A DNA stretch of 64,000 bases from assembly GCF_913060805.1 (NCBI RefSeq), contig NZ_CAJXTC010000021.1, positions 1 to 64,000 on the forward strand, read 5' to 3'. Within the stretch, counting starts at the first letter, position 1. The number at the start of each line of letters is the position of its first letter. The notes under the pieces were generated by a model that saw only the letters and a program-made list of their open reading frames with translations, searched no databases and was not told the origin of the DNA. The stretch comes from an uncultured Draconibacterium sp. GTDB taxonomy: Bacteria; Bacteroidota; Bacteroidia; Bacteroidales; Prolixibacteraceae. Made by a program: the position numbers and the translations under genes. This document shows positions 1-7,922 of the stretch, in pieces.

Positions 1-94
1 CGTTTAAAGCGCCGTTTTTATTTTAGCGCTGCAAAGGAAAGAAACATTTTTTAATCTGCAAACAAAAAAATAAAAAATTTGCAAAAAATGTATT

Positions 95-817
95 TTAGCG
101 CAATTCGAAGTTCTGACCAAGGTATACACGACGCACATCTTCGTCGGCTGCGAGCTCATCTGCACTACCTGCTTTTAATATATTTCCTTCGAAAAGGAGA
201 TACGAGCGGTCGGTAATTCGCAGCGTTTCATGTACGTTGTGGTCGGTTATCAGCACACCGATATTTTTTTCCTTCAGTTTCATTACAATTTGCTGGATGT
301 CTTCAACCGCAATCGGGTCAACACCGGCAAACGGCTCATCAAGTAAAATAAATTTCGGATCGATGGCCAGTGCGCGTGCAATTTCTGTGCGGCGTCGCTC
401 ACCACCCGAAAGCTGAATACCTTTACTTTTTCGAATATGGTTTAAACTGAACTCGTCGAGTAGTGTTTCCAATTTTTCTTTTTGGTACTCTTTTGAATAA
501 TCGGTCATTTCCAAAACAGCACGAAGATTATCTTCAATACTTAGTTTGCGGAAAACCGATGCTTCCTGCGCCAGGTAGCCAATTCCATGCTGCGCACGTT
601 TATACACCGGAAGTTTTGTAATGTCTTTGTCATCAAGAAAGATCTTTCCTGAAAACGGCTGAATCAACCCAACAATCATATAAAATGACGTGGTTTTTCC
701 GGCTCCATTAGGACCTAATAAACCCACAATTTCGCCTTGCTCAACCTGAAAACTTACTCCTTTTACTACGGTTCTTTTTCGGTATTTTTTAACGATATTT
801 TCTGCTCGAAGAATCAT
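95..817 (-). CDS. lptB: LPS export ABC transporter ATP-binding protein LptB
   Basis: This is the cytoplasmic ATPase that powers lipopolysaccharide extraction from the inner membrane together with LptF/LptG. At 240 aa it has the usual LptB length. Walker A (GPNGAGKTT) is at residues 35-43, the ABC signature LSGGERRR at about 136-143, Walker B ILLDEP at 157-162, and an H-loop follows in LITDHNVHE. The GERRR form of the signature and the FAGVDP D-loop are typical of LptB rather than of amino-acid transporters. It lies 32 bp downstream of tatC on the same strand, so the two are probably co-transcribed. LptF/G are not in the window. Confident. Confidence 0.95.
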   Translation of the reverse strand: MILRAENIVKKYRKRTVVKGVSFQVEQGEIVGLLGPNGAGKTTSFYMIVGLIQPFSGKIFLDDKDITKLPVYKRAQHGIGYLAQEASVFRKLSIEDNLRAVLEMTDYSKEYQKEKLETLLDEFSLNHIRKSKGIQLSGGERRRTEIARALAIDPKFILLDEPFAGVDPIAVEDIQQIVMKLKEKNIGVLITDHNVHETLRITDRSYLLFEGNILKAGSADELAADEDVRRVYLGQNFELR

Positions 818-849
818 AATGGTTCAAATAACGTCAATTTTTGACGGAA

Positions 850-1698
850 TTACATGGCTTCCATCTCTTTTTCACGATTTTTAACTACGCGCCTTGAGAT
901 TACAATTCCAATTTCGTAAAGGAAAACCAGCGGGAAACAAACCATTACCTGGCTAAAAATATCGGGTGGAGTAATAATTGCCGAAAGCAGCAACATTACA
1001 ACATAGGCATGTCGTCGGTATGTTTTCATAAACTGTGGTGTGAGTATTCCTACCTTACTTAAGAAGTAAGAGAAGATTGGAATTAGGAAAACCACTCCGG
1101 CAGCTAGCGAAATTGATGTAACCGACCCGATATACGATCGGAGGTTAATCGTGTTTTCTACCTCGCTACTTACCTGGTAGGTTCCTAAAAAGTGAATGGA
1201 TAACGGCACAATTAAATAGTAACCGAACAAAATACCCATTAAAAATAGTATTGATGTAAAGAACACAGCACCACCGGCATGTTTACGTTCGTTTTCGTAT
1301 AAAGCAGGTTTTATAAAACGCCAGAATTCGTAGAAAACAACGGGCGAGGCCATAATAAAACCTGCAATAATCGACACCATAATATGAGTAGAAAACTGCC
1401 CTGCAATTTTTATACTCTGCATTTTTAATGGTACCTGATTAATTTTTACGGCTTCCGATCCTACAAGGTCGCCCAGCTTGGCGAACATACGGTTAGTCCA
1501 AAAGTCGGGCATCCGCGGACTGAGAATGACCACATCGAAAATAAACGATTTCATAACAAATGCAACGATGGCAAAAATAACAATGGCCGCAGACGACCTG
1601 ATAATGTGCCAACGAAGTATCTCCAGGTGTTCAAGGAAGGACATTTCTCCCTTCGAACTTTCTTCCCCTTGTTTTTTGGTAGTACGTTCTTCGCTCAT
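850..1698 (-). CDS. tatC: Sec-independent (twin-arginine) translocase subunit TatC
   Basis: Integral membrane receptor of the Tat pathway, which exports folded proteins with SRRxFxK signals. At 282 aa it is slightly longer than the E. coli protein because of a charged N-terminal extension. The characteristic SFLEHLEILRW motif precedes TM1, and about six hydrophobic segments follow with the conserved FYEFWRFIKPALYENE loop between TM2 and TM3. It is the first gene of a likely tatC-lptB transcript. A client is visible in this window: the aldo/keto reductase at 18206 carries a Tat-type signal. TatA/B are not nearby. Confidence 0.95.
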   Translation of the reverse strand: MSEERTTKKQGEESSKGEMSFLEHLEILRWHIIRSSAAIVIFAIVAFVMKSFIFDVVILSPRMPDFWTNRMFAKLGDLVGSEAVKINQVPLKMQSIKIAGQFSTHIMVSIIAGFIMASPVVFYEFWRFIKPALYENERKHAGGAVFFTSILFLMGILFGYYLIVPLSIHFLGTYQVSSEVENTINLRSYIGSVTSISLAAGVVFLIPIFSYFLSKVGILTPQFMKTYRRHAYVVMLLLSAIITPPDIFSQVMVCFPLVFLYEIGIVISRRVVKNREKEMEAM

Positions 1699-1757
1699 GA
1701 ATTCTGGTTTTCAAAAAAACTTCACAAATGTACACGAATTTTTCGCATTTAAAATCT

Positions 1758-1788
1758 CAAATATTACTTATATATTGCACTGCTCAAA
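1758..1788 (-). promoter_or_regulatory. Candidate Bacteroidota promoter for tatC-lptB
   Basis: Read on the minus strand, TTTG (1788-1785) is followed after 18 nt by TAATATTTG (1766-1758), close to the -33 TTTG / -7 TAnnTTTG arrangement. The -7 box has one extra base, so this is a weak call. It lies 60 nt upstream of the tatC start. Confidence 0.35.
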
Positions 1789-1922
1789 CTTTTCACATAA
1801 TGTTAGTCTCTATTAAATACATCAAATTTTAAAATATAAAATTTATTAAATTGTATTGCCATTTTGCTTACTTTTAATAATTTAGAATTTGCTTATGCTA
1901 CAGAATTTGGGAGATTGAACAT

Positions 1923-4109
1923 ATGAGTAAAAAAGTTGTATTAGCAGAAGAGTTGCAGCGTTTTTTTGGATTTGACCGTTTTAAAGGGCAACAGGAAGAG
2001 GCGATTAAAAGTGTGATGGATGGAAAAGACACCTTTGTGTTAATGCCAACAGGAGGTGGAAAGTCGTTAATTTATCAGTTACCGGCTTTGATTTTGGAAG
2101 GCACGGCAATTGTAATTTCTCCGTTAATAGCCCTGATGAAAAATCAGGTAGATGCGATTCGTGGAACACATGCCGAAGACAGCGTTGCTCATTTTCTGAA
2201 TTCTTCGCTATCGAAAGCAGCCATCACTCAGGTAAAAGAAGACGTGCTGGCCGGAAAAACAAAACTACTTTATGTTGCTCCCGAGTCGTTGACAAAAGAA
2301 GAGAACATTGAATTCCTAAAGCAAATAAAGATATCGTTTTACGCCATTGATGAGGCGCATTGTATTTCGGAGTGGGGACACGATTTCAGACCGGAGTACC
2401 GACGCATAAAACCAATTGTTGAAGAAATTGGCAAGTCGCCGATTGTTGCACTTACTGCTACCGCAACTGCAAAGGTTCAGCACGATATTCAAAAGAACCT
2501 GGGCATTTTGGATGCAAAGGTTTTTAAGGCGTCATTTAACCGCGAGAATCTTTACTACGAAGTGCGTCCGAAGGTGAAAACCGAAACGCAGATCATAAAA
2601 TTCATAAAACAAAACGAAGGTAAATCGGGCATTATATATTGTCTGAGCCGGAAGAAAGTTGAGGAGCTGGCCGAAACCCTGCAGGTGAACGGTATAAAAG
2701 CTCTTGCTTATCATGCTGGTATGGATGCCGCCACCCGCTCGGGAAATCAGGATAAATTTCTGATGGAAGAAGTGGATGTAATTGTAGCTACTATTGCTTT
2801 TGGAATGGGAATCGATAAACCCGACGTGCGTTTTGTAATTCACTACGATATTCCAAAAAGTCTGGAAGGTTATTATCAGGAAACCGGGCGTGCCGGCCGC
2901 GATGGTGGCGAAGGTCAATGCATTACTTTTTACAGTTATAAAGACATTCAGAAGCTGGAGAAATTTATGCACGGAAAACCGGTTGCCGAGCAGGAAATAG
3001 GTAAACAACTTTTACTCGACACTGTTTCGTATGCCGAGTCGGCCATTTGTCGACGTATTATATTATTGCATTATTTTGGCGAACATTACAGAACTGATAA
3101 TTGTGGGAATTGCGATAACTGTTTGAATCCGAAAGAGCAGATTGAAGCGAAAGATGAAATTGTTACCGCACTGAAAGCGATTCTTGAAGTAAATGAGAAA
3201 TACAAAGGCGACCATATTGCCAACATCCTGATTGGAAACAGTACGGCTGCCATAAAATCGTTTAAGCACTACACGCTTAAATCGTTTGGTACAGGAAAAG
3301 AACACGACGAACGTTTCTGGAATGCCGTGTTCCGCCAGTCGATGGTTGCCGGGATTATCAATAAAGACATTGAAAATTACGGTTTGCTGAAAGTGACACC
3401 GAAAGGACACGAGTTCCTGGAAAAACCACATAGTTTTATGTTGGTGAAAAACCACGAATATGAAGAAGAGGATGACTCGGCAAGTTCAGGAGGTGCTCCA
3501 TCGGGGGGTGCAAGTGGCGATCCACAGTTGTTTGCCATGTTAAAGGACTTGCGAAAAAAAATTGCCAAAAAGCACAATTTGCCGCCGTTCGTAATCTTCC
3601 AGGATCCGTCGTTGGCTGATATGTCGATTCAATATCCTGTAACTACTGAAGAGTTGCAAAATATTCAGGGAGTTGGGCAAGGAAAAGCCCGACGCTATGG
3701 TAAAGATTTTGCGAAGCTGATTAAAACGTATGTGGATGAAAATGAGATTGAACGCCCTGAAGATTTGGTGGTGCGCACCGTGGCCAACAAATCTAAAATG
3801 AAGGTGTTTATTATTCAGAGTATCGACCGCAAATTGTCGTTTGAAGATATTGCCGACTCAAAAGGAATTGAAGTAAGCGATGTGATCGGCGAGGTGGAAG
3901 CGATTGTTAATTCGGGCACAAAATTAAACATCGATTATTACATTGAAGATGTGATCGATGAAGATCATCAGGAAGATATTTTTGAATATTTCCGCGAGGC
4001 TGAAACCGACTCTATTCAGGACGCCCTGGATGAATTAGGCGAGGAAGAATACTCGGAAGATGACATTCGGTTGATGCGCGTTAAATTCTTCTCCGACCTT
4101 GGTAACTAA
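1923..4109 (+). CDS. recQ: ATP-dependent DNA helicase RecQ
   Basis: 3'-5' superfamily 2 helicase for recombination and stalled-fork repair. Of 728 aa, residues 1-350 form the helicase core with Walker A MPTGGGKS (41-48) and DEAH box (143-146). An RQC zinc site follows with four cysteines in CRRIIL...CGNCDNC, then a winged helix. After a Ser/Gly-rich linker (DDSASSGGAPSGGASGD) there is an HRDC domain containing the GVGQGKARRYG hairpin, and finally a C-terminal helix-turn-helix-like segment and acidic tail. The length matches the long Bacteroidota RecQ form with an extra C-terminal domain. It stands alone, divergent from tatC. Confidence 0.95.
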   Translation: MSKKVVLAEELQRFFGFDRFKGQQEEAIKSVMDGKDTFVLMPTGGGKSLIYQLPALILEGTAIVISPLIALMKNQVDAIRGTHAEDSVAHFLNSSLSKAAITQVKEDVLAGKTKLLYVAPESLTKEENIEFLKQIKISFYAIDEAHCISEWGHDFRPEYRRIKPIVEEIGKSPIVALTATATAKVQHDIQKNLGILDAKVFKASFNRENLYYEVRPKVKTETQIIKFIKQNEGKSGIIYCLSRKKVEELAETLQVNGIKALAYHAGMDAATRSGNQDKFLMEEVDVIVATIAFGMGIDKPDVRFVIHYDIPKSLEGYYQETGRAGRDGGEGQCITFYSYKDIQKLEKFMHGKPVAEQEIGKQLLLDTVSYAESAICRRIILLHYFGEHYRTDNCGNCDNCLNPKEQIEAKDEIVTALKAILEVNEKYKGDHIANILIGNSTAAIKSFKHYTLKSFGTGKEHDERFWNAVFRQSMVAGIINKDIENYGLLKVTPKGHEFLEKPHSFMLVKNHEYEEEDDSASSGGAPSGGASGDPQLFAMLKDLRKKIAKKHNLPPFVIFQDPSLADMSIQYPVTTEELQNIQGVGQGKARRYGKDFAKLIKTYVDENEIERPEDLVVRTVANKSKMKVFIIQSIDRKLSFEDIADSKGIEVSDVIGEVEAIVNSGTKLNIDYYIEDVIDEDHQEDIFEYFREAETDSIQDALDELGEEEYSEDDIRLMRVKFFSDLGN

Positions 4110-4150
4110 TCCTTATCATTGATTTTCAACTTTTTTGTGGCAGAAATTGT

Positions 4151-4158
4151 TATTTTTG
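4151..4158 (+). promoter_or_regulatory. -7 promoter element for ahcY
   Basis: TATTTTTG is a perfect match to TAnnTTTG. No TTG lies at ideal spacing upstream; the nearest is 13 nt away. A start near 4165 would give a leader of about 185 nt for ahcY. Confidence 0.4.
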
Positions 4159-4225
4159 CACGCCTTTTTATTCGTAAAACTCAGATTTCAAAAACGTAGT
4201 GTATTGAAATATGTAAGTTGAACGA

Positions 4226-4317
4226 ATCCCGATAGCGCAGCTCATCGGGATATTTGAATGCATTTGATGAATGTTTTTCATCATTATGAAAGTGAATTTG
4301 GTACCTCGCTAAGAGGT
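4226..4317 (+). promoter_or_regulatory. Structured 5' leader of ahcY with three consecutive hairpins
   Basis: Three stem-loops follow one another between the likely transcription start and the ahcY start codon. They are ATCCCGAT/ATCGGGAT (4226-4233 with 4244-4251), GATGA/TCATC (4266-4270 with 4278-4282) and ACCTC/GAGGT (4303-4307 with 4313-4317). The last stem ends about 30 nt before the ATG. I could not match it to a known SAM or SAH riboswitch consensus. The first hairpin may simply be a dispersed palindrome. Confidence 0.4.
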
Positions 4318-4348
4318 GTTTCATTTGAAAAAATTAAAGTAATAAGAT

Positions 4349-5767
4349 ATGACTGTGTCAGTTCAGGAAAAACTAGATTACAAAGTAGCCGATATTTCAT
4401 TGGCCGATTTTGGAAGAAAAGAAATTGAGATCGCGGAGAAAGAAATGCCGGGATTAATGGCCATCAGAGAAAAGTTTGGCCCGCGCAAACCGCTCGACGG
4501 CGTGCGTGTAATGGGTAGTTTGCACATGACTGTTCAAACTGCAGTTTTAATCGAAACTTTGGTTGCCCTTGGAGCAGATGTTCGTTGGGCAAGCTGTAAC
4601 ATATTTTCAACACAGGATCATGCGGCGGCGGCGATTGCAAAAGCCGGAGTTCCTGTATTTGCCTGGAAAGGTGAAACATTGGAAGAATACTGGTGGTGTA
4701 CCCGCGAAGCAATGAGTTTCCCTGATGGAAAAGGTCCGCAATTGATTGTTGACGACGGTGGCGATGCTACCTTGTTGATTCACAAAGGTTATGCTGCAGA
4801 AAAAGATGCCAGTGTTTTGGATGTTGAAGCGTCAAGCGAAGAAGAAGAAGTAATCCTTGAGTTGCTGAAAACAACATTAAAAGAAGATAATCAGAAATGG
4901 CACCGCACGGTAGCCGAATGGAAAGGGGTTTCGGAAGAAACTACAACCGGAGTACATCGTTTATATCAGATGGCTGAGAAAAACGAATTGCTGGTTCCTG
5001 CCATTAATGTTAACGATTCGGTAACCAAATCGAAATTCGATAACCTGTACGGATGTCGCGAATCGCTGGCCGATGGTATTAAACGTGCTACCGATGTAAT
5101 GATTGCCGGGAAAGTGGTTGTTGTTGCCGGTTATGGCGATGTTGGTAAAGGTTGTGCACACTCGATGCGTAGTTATGGAGCGCGTGTAATCGTTACCGAA
5201 ATTGATCCGATTTGTGCGTTGCAGGCGGCCATGGAAGGGTTCGAAGTAAAAACGATGGAAGATGCATTGGCTGAAGGAAACATTTATGTTACCACTACCG
5301 GAAACTGCGATGTAATCACTGCCGAGCACATGGCAAATATGAAAGATCAGTCGATCGTTTGTAATATTGGCCACTTCGACAATGAAATTCAGGTTGCCAA
5401 AATGGAAAAATGGCCGGGAATCGAAAAAGTAAACATCAAACCACAGGTTGATAAATATACTTACGAAGATGGACATTGCATTTATTTATTGGCCGAAGGT
5501 CGTTTGGTGAACCTCGGATGTGCTACCGGACACCCGTCGTTTGTAATGAGTAACTCGTTTACCAACCAGTCGCTGGCACAAATTGATTTGTGGGAGAACA
5601 ACTACGAAGTTGGTGTTTACACTTTATCAAAAAAGCTGGATGAGGAAGTTGCCCGTTTGCATTTAGCACAAATTGGTGTAAAATTGACTGAGCTTACCGA
5701 AAAGCAAGCTTCTTACCTGGGCGTTTCGAAAGAAGGTCCGTTTAAGCCGGAGCACTACAGATATTAA
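4349..5767 (+). CDS. ahcY: Adenosylhomocysteinase (S-adenosylhomocysteine hydrolase)
   Basis: NAD-dependent cytosolic enzyme that reversibly splits S-adenosylhomocysteine into adenosine and homocysteine, relieving product inhibition of methyltransferases in the activated methyl cycle. The 472 aa include the bacterial insertion before the cofactor domain. The NAD-binding loop [16 protein letters not shown] is clear, as are the substrate loop [12 protein letters not shown], the [10 protein letters not shown] motif and the C-terminal KPEHYRY tail that reaches into the neighbouring subunit. It is monocistronic, followed by a shared terminator. Its long leader hints at cis regulation. Confidence 0.97.
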   Translation: MTVSVQEKLDYKVADISLADFGRKEIEIAEKEMPGLMAIREKFGPRKPLDGVRVMGSLHMTVQTAVLIETLVALGADVRWASCNIFSTQDHAAAAIAKAGVPVFAWKGETLEEYWWCTREAMSFPDGKGPQLIVDDGGDATLLIHKGYAAEKDASVLDVEASSEEEEVILELLKTTLKEDNQKWHRTVAEWKGVSEETTTGVHRLYQMAEKNELLVPAINVNDSVTKSKFDNLYGCRESLADGIKRATDVMIAGKVVVVAGYGDVGKGCAHSMRSYGARVIVTEIDPICALQAAMEGFEVKTMEDALAEGNIYVTTTGNCDVITAEHMANMKDQSIVCNIGHFDNEIQVAKMEKWPGIEKVNIKPQVDKYTYEDGHCIYLLAEGRLVNLGCATGHPSFVMSNSFTNQSLAQIDLWENNYEVGVYTLSKKLDEEVARLHLAQIGVKLTELTEKQASYLGVSKEGPFKPEHYRY

Positions 5768-5787
5768 AAAGAAATTTTATCAGATAG

Positions 5788-5820
5788 AAAATGGGTTTCA
5801 CTTTTGTGGAGCCCATTTTT
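5788..5820. terminator. Bidirectional terminator between ahcY and the Rieske-like gene
   Basis: AAAATGGG (5788-5795) pairs with CCCATTTT (5812-5819), extended by G-U pairs and followed by a T run. It sits between convergent genes and overlaps the stop codon of the minus-strand gene. Confidence 0.6.
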
Positions 5821-6262
5821 AATTGTATACGCGGAGCATATTTCCGCTAAGCGAAGTGTTGTACTGTTTTAACGGAGCAGCTGCCGGACCTTTTGTTGGT
5901 GTTCCTCCAATAAAAATAAATTCCGATTCGCAACACGAGCATTTTCCTACAGCGCCTTCGTTTGCTACCCTGCATGATGGACTAATTTCGTTGGTGCAAG
6001 CCGCATCAAAAGCATAATACGAGCCTTCTATTTCGCAATAAATAATAACGCCTCCAAATCCCTGGTTCGGGAAATAGGCCGAGTTGCCCGGCACGGTTAG
6101 TTCGTTAAAAAGGTTAAGGTCGATATTTAACCCTACCCAAACATCCGGAATTTCCGAATCGATCTCGTTGCACGACGAATACATAAAAAAAGTAAATGTA
6201 ATAAGAAACAAATACTTCATCCCTGAATAAACCGACTTCCTGCTGTTGCTCTTATTTTGCAT
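5819..6262 (-). CDS. Rieske-like lipoprotein lacking the histidine ligands
   Basis: 147 aa, with a hydrophobic signal ending in a lipobox (MYSSC, Cys31), so probably a lipoprotein. The rest resembles a Rieske [2Fe-2S] domain. CTNEISPSC (89-97) aligns with the CTHxGC box, and CSCCESEF (108-115) with CPCHGSxF, followed by GGTPTKGPAAAPLKQY as in Rieske proteins. Both histidine ligands are changed (His to Asn91 and His to Cys111), while four cysteines in the two boxes remain. It is therefore unlikely to bind a normal Rieske cluster. An alternative start at Met15 (6220) would leave a shorter, more standard lipoprotein signal. Function unknown. Confidence 0.7.
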   Translation of the reverse strand: MQNKSNSRKSVYSGMKYLFLITFTFFMYSSCNEIDSEIPDVWVGLNIDLNLFNELTVPGNSAYFPNQGFGGVIIYCEIEGSYYAFDAACTNEISPSCRVANEGAVGKCSCCESEFIFIGGTPTKGPAAAPLKQYNTSLSGNMLRVYN

Positions 6263-6374
6263 GATGCTAACTTTGTTTTATTATTCTTTAACGCGAAAGT
6301 TTTTATTTCCGTGCGCGTTTCGTACTTTTATAAACTGAACAGCCAAAAGTACAATTTATTGCTGATAGAAAATT

Positions 6375-6764
6375 ATGGATGATATAGTTGTTATCATACT
6401 GACGCTTATAGTTGCCGTTTTTGGCATCCTAAATAAAACGCGTAAAAAGAATGCCGCGTCCGGACAACCAGCTCCTCCGGCCGACGATACGCAGAATTTT
6501 TGGGAGATGCTGATGGATGACAATGAAGATGTTCCTTACCAGCCGCAGCCGCAGGTTATTCAGGAGGAAGTAGTAAAACCTGAGCCGGTTCGGGAGGCTA
6601 AGCCAAAATTCGAATACAGTACCGAAGCAAAAAAATCGGCGCCGCTAAAACCAAAAATGAAACGGACAGAAAAATCGAAAAAGGGGGTGTTGATAATGGG
6701 CGAGAAGTTTTCGCTGAAGAAAGCCGTGATATATAGTGAGATTATCAATAGAAAATATGTCTAA
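6375..6764 (+). CDS. Hypothetical protein with N-terminal membrane anchor
   Basis: 129 aa, not recognised. Residues 4-20 (VVIILTLIVAVFGI) form one transmembrane helix. A Pro/Glu-rich low-complexity segment follows (QPQPQVIQEEVVKPEPV), then a Lys-rich stretch, and a conserved-looking tail (GEKFSLKKAVIYSEIINRKY) that may be a docking peptide. Small anchored proteins of this shape are common in Bacteroidota genomes. It is monocistronic, upstream of greA. Coding is supported by the long open frame and ATG start; no function is proposed. Confidence 0.7.
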   Translation: MDDIVVIILTLIVAVFGILNKTRKKNAASGQPAPPADDTQNFWEMLMDDNEDVPYQPQPQVIQEEVVKPEPVREAKPKFEYSTEAKKSAPLKPKMKRTEKSKKGVLIMGEKFSLKKAVIYSEIINRKYV

Positions 6765-6830
6765 CTGCGTAAAAATCACCCATTTTCGATATTTTTTTGC
6801 TTAGAATATTTTAATATTCAAGAAATTATA

Positions 6831-6838
6831 TAATTTTG
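6831..6838 (+). promoter_or_regulatory. -7 promoter element for greA
   Basis: TAATTTTG is a perfect TAnnTTTG match, giving a leader of about 80 nt. A short palindrome (GAATATTTTAATATTC, 6805-6820) lies immediately upstream where the -33 region would be. Confidence 0.5.
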
Positions 6839-6913
6839 CATTAGGAAGAGTTCCGGGCAAATCGGGGTTCTTTCTATTTTTTTATGCCTACTTAAAGGCG
6901 AAACAATTAAATA

Positions 6914-6920
6914 AAGGAGG
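6914..6920 (+). promoter_or_regulatory. Strong Shine-Dalgarno of greA
   Basis: AAGGAGG lies 7 nt before the greA ATG. Bacteroidota genes rarely carry a full SD, and almost none of the neighbours do, so this fixes the start at 6928 and suggests high translation. Confidence 0.7.
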
Positions 6921-6927
6921 ATACAAA

Positions 6928-7401
6928 ATGTCCGAAGTAACATATTTGACGAAAGACGGATTAGAAAAGCTGAAGAAAGAGCTGGAGCACTTGATGACTG
7001 TTGAGCGCCCAAAAATTTCGAAGCAGATTGGCGAGGCCATTGAAAAGGGTGATATCTCGGAAAATGCCGAGTACGATGCAGCAAAAGATGCCCAGGGTAT
7101 GCTTGAAGCTAAAATTGCCCAGATAAAAAATAAAGTGGCCAATGCTCGTATTCTCGACGAGTCGAAAATTGACACATCACAAGTTCAGATTCTGAATAAA
7201 GTAACGATCAAGAACAAAAAGAATAATGCTACCATGCAGTATACTTTGGTTCCCGAAAGTGAAGCGAATCTGAAAGAGGGAAAGTTGTCGGTAGAAACGC
7301 CAATTGCCAAAGGTTTGATGGGCAAAAAAGTTGGCGATGTGGTTGAAATTAAAGTTCCGTCAGGAGTTATACCTTTTGAGATAGTAGAAATTTCACTTTA
7401 A
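6928..7401 (+). CDS. greA: Transcription elongation factor GreA
   Basis: Enters the RNA polymerase secondary channel and stimulates cleavage of backtracked transcripts. The 157 aa match GreA length. An N-terminal coiled coil runs over residues 8-75 with the tip motif ENAEYDAAKDAQ carrying the acidic residues that place the catalytic Mg. A C-terminal FKBP-like domain ends in GDVVEIKVPSGVIPFEIVEI. The start is fixed by a strong SD. It lies 6 bp upstream of the HIT gene, forming a two-gene operon closed by a clear terminator. Confidence 0.97.
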   Translation: MSEVTYLTKDGLEKLKKELEHLMTVERPKISKQIGEAIEKGDISENAEYDAAKDAQGMLEAKIAQIKNKVANARILDESKIDTSQVQILNKVTIKNKKNNATMQYTLVPESEANLKEGKLSVETPIAKGLMGKKVGDVVEIKVPSGVIPFEIVEISL

Positions 7402-7407
7402 AAAATA

Positions 7408-7803
7408 ATGGCAAGCATTTTTACAAAAATTATCAATGGTGAGATCCCCTCTTACAAAGTAGCTGAGGACGAGAATTACTTTGCTTTTCTCGATATCTTC
7501 CCAACTGCAAAAGGACACACTTTGGTAATTCCGAAAAAAGAGGTAGACTACCTTTTTGATTTGGATGATGAAACCTACGCCGGGTTACAAATGTTTGCCA
7601 AAAAAGTATCCAAAGGATTGGAAAAAGCTGTTCCCTGCAAAAAAGTAGGAGTAATGGTTTTGGGTCTTGAGGTGCCACATGCACACATTCATTTGGTGCC
7701 CATGCAAAGCGAACACGATTTGCTGAACTTTGCCGACAAAACAAAATTCCCTCCAGAGGAAATGGAGCAACTGGCAAAGCTCATCGCCGAAAATATTGAC
7801 TAG
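7408..7803 (+). CDS. HIT family nucleotide-binding hydrolase
   Basis: 131-aa histidine-triad protein, probably a purine nucleoside phosphoramidate or dinucleotide hydrolase (HinT-like). The triad HAHIH is at residues 91-95 in VPHAHIHLVPM, with His93 or His95 the expected nucleophile by family convention. The N-terminus (IFTKIINGEIPSYKV) is the standard HIT opening. The Bacteroidota greA-HIT arrangement suggests co-transcription; the gap is 6 bp. The exact substrate cannot be told from sequence. Confidence 0.93.
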   Translation: MASIFTKIINGEIPSYKVAEDENYFAFLDIFPTAKGHTLVIPKKEVDYLFDLDDETYAGLQMFAKKVSKGLEKAVPCKKVGVMVLGLEVPHAHIHLVPMQSEHDLLNFADKTKFPPEEMEQLAKLIAENID

Positions 7804-7804
7804 C

Positions 7805-7833
7805 GCCCTGATCGAACATCAGGGCTTTTTTTT
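7805..7833 (+). terminator. Intrinsic terminator of greA-HIT operon
   Basis: GCCCTGAT (7805-7812) and ATCAGGGC (7818-7825) form an 8-bp perfect stem with a 5-nt loop followed by eight T. Confidence 0.9.
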
Positions 7834-7922
7834 GCTCCAAAAATTCCATCAAAAATTATTAACATCACCTGCATAAGGGGGAGAGAATTGGTATCTTTAA
7901 AAACTTTTTTAGCACAGTTTTT

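Noticed and set aside
4226-4251. Possible SAM or SAH riboswitch upstream of ahcY
   Set aside because: The hairpins do not match any SAM or SAH consensus I can recall with confidence; kept only as a structured leader.
4961-5476. Long open frame antisense to ahcY
   Set aside because: Shadow of the ahcY codon pattern with no conserved domain, promoter or signal; typical of antisense frames in Bacteroidota.
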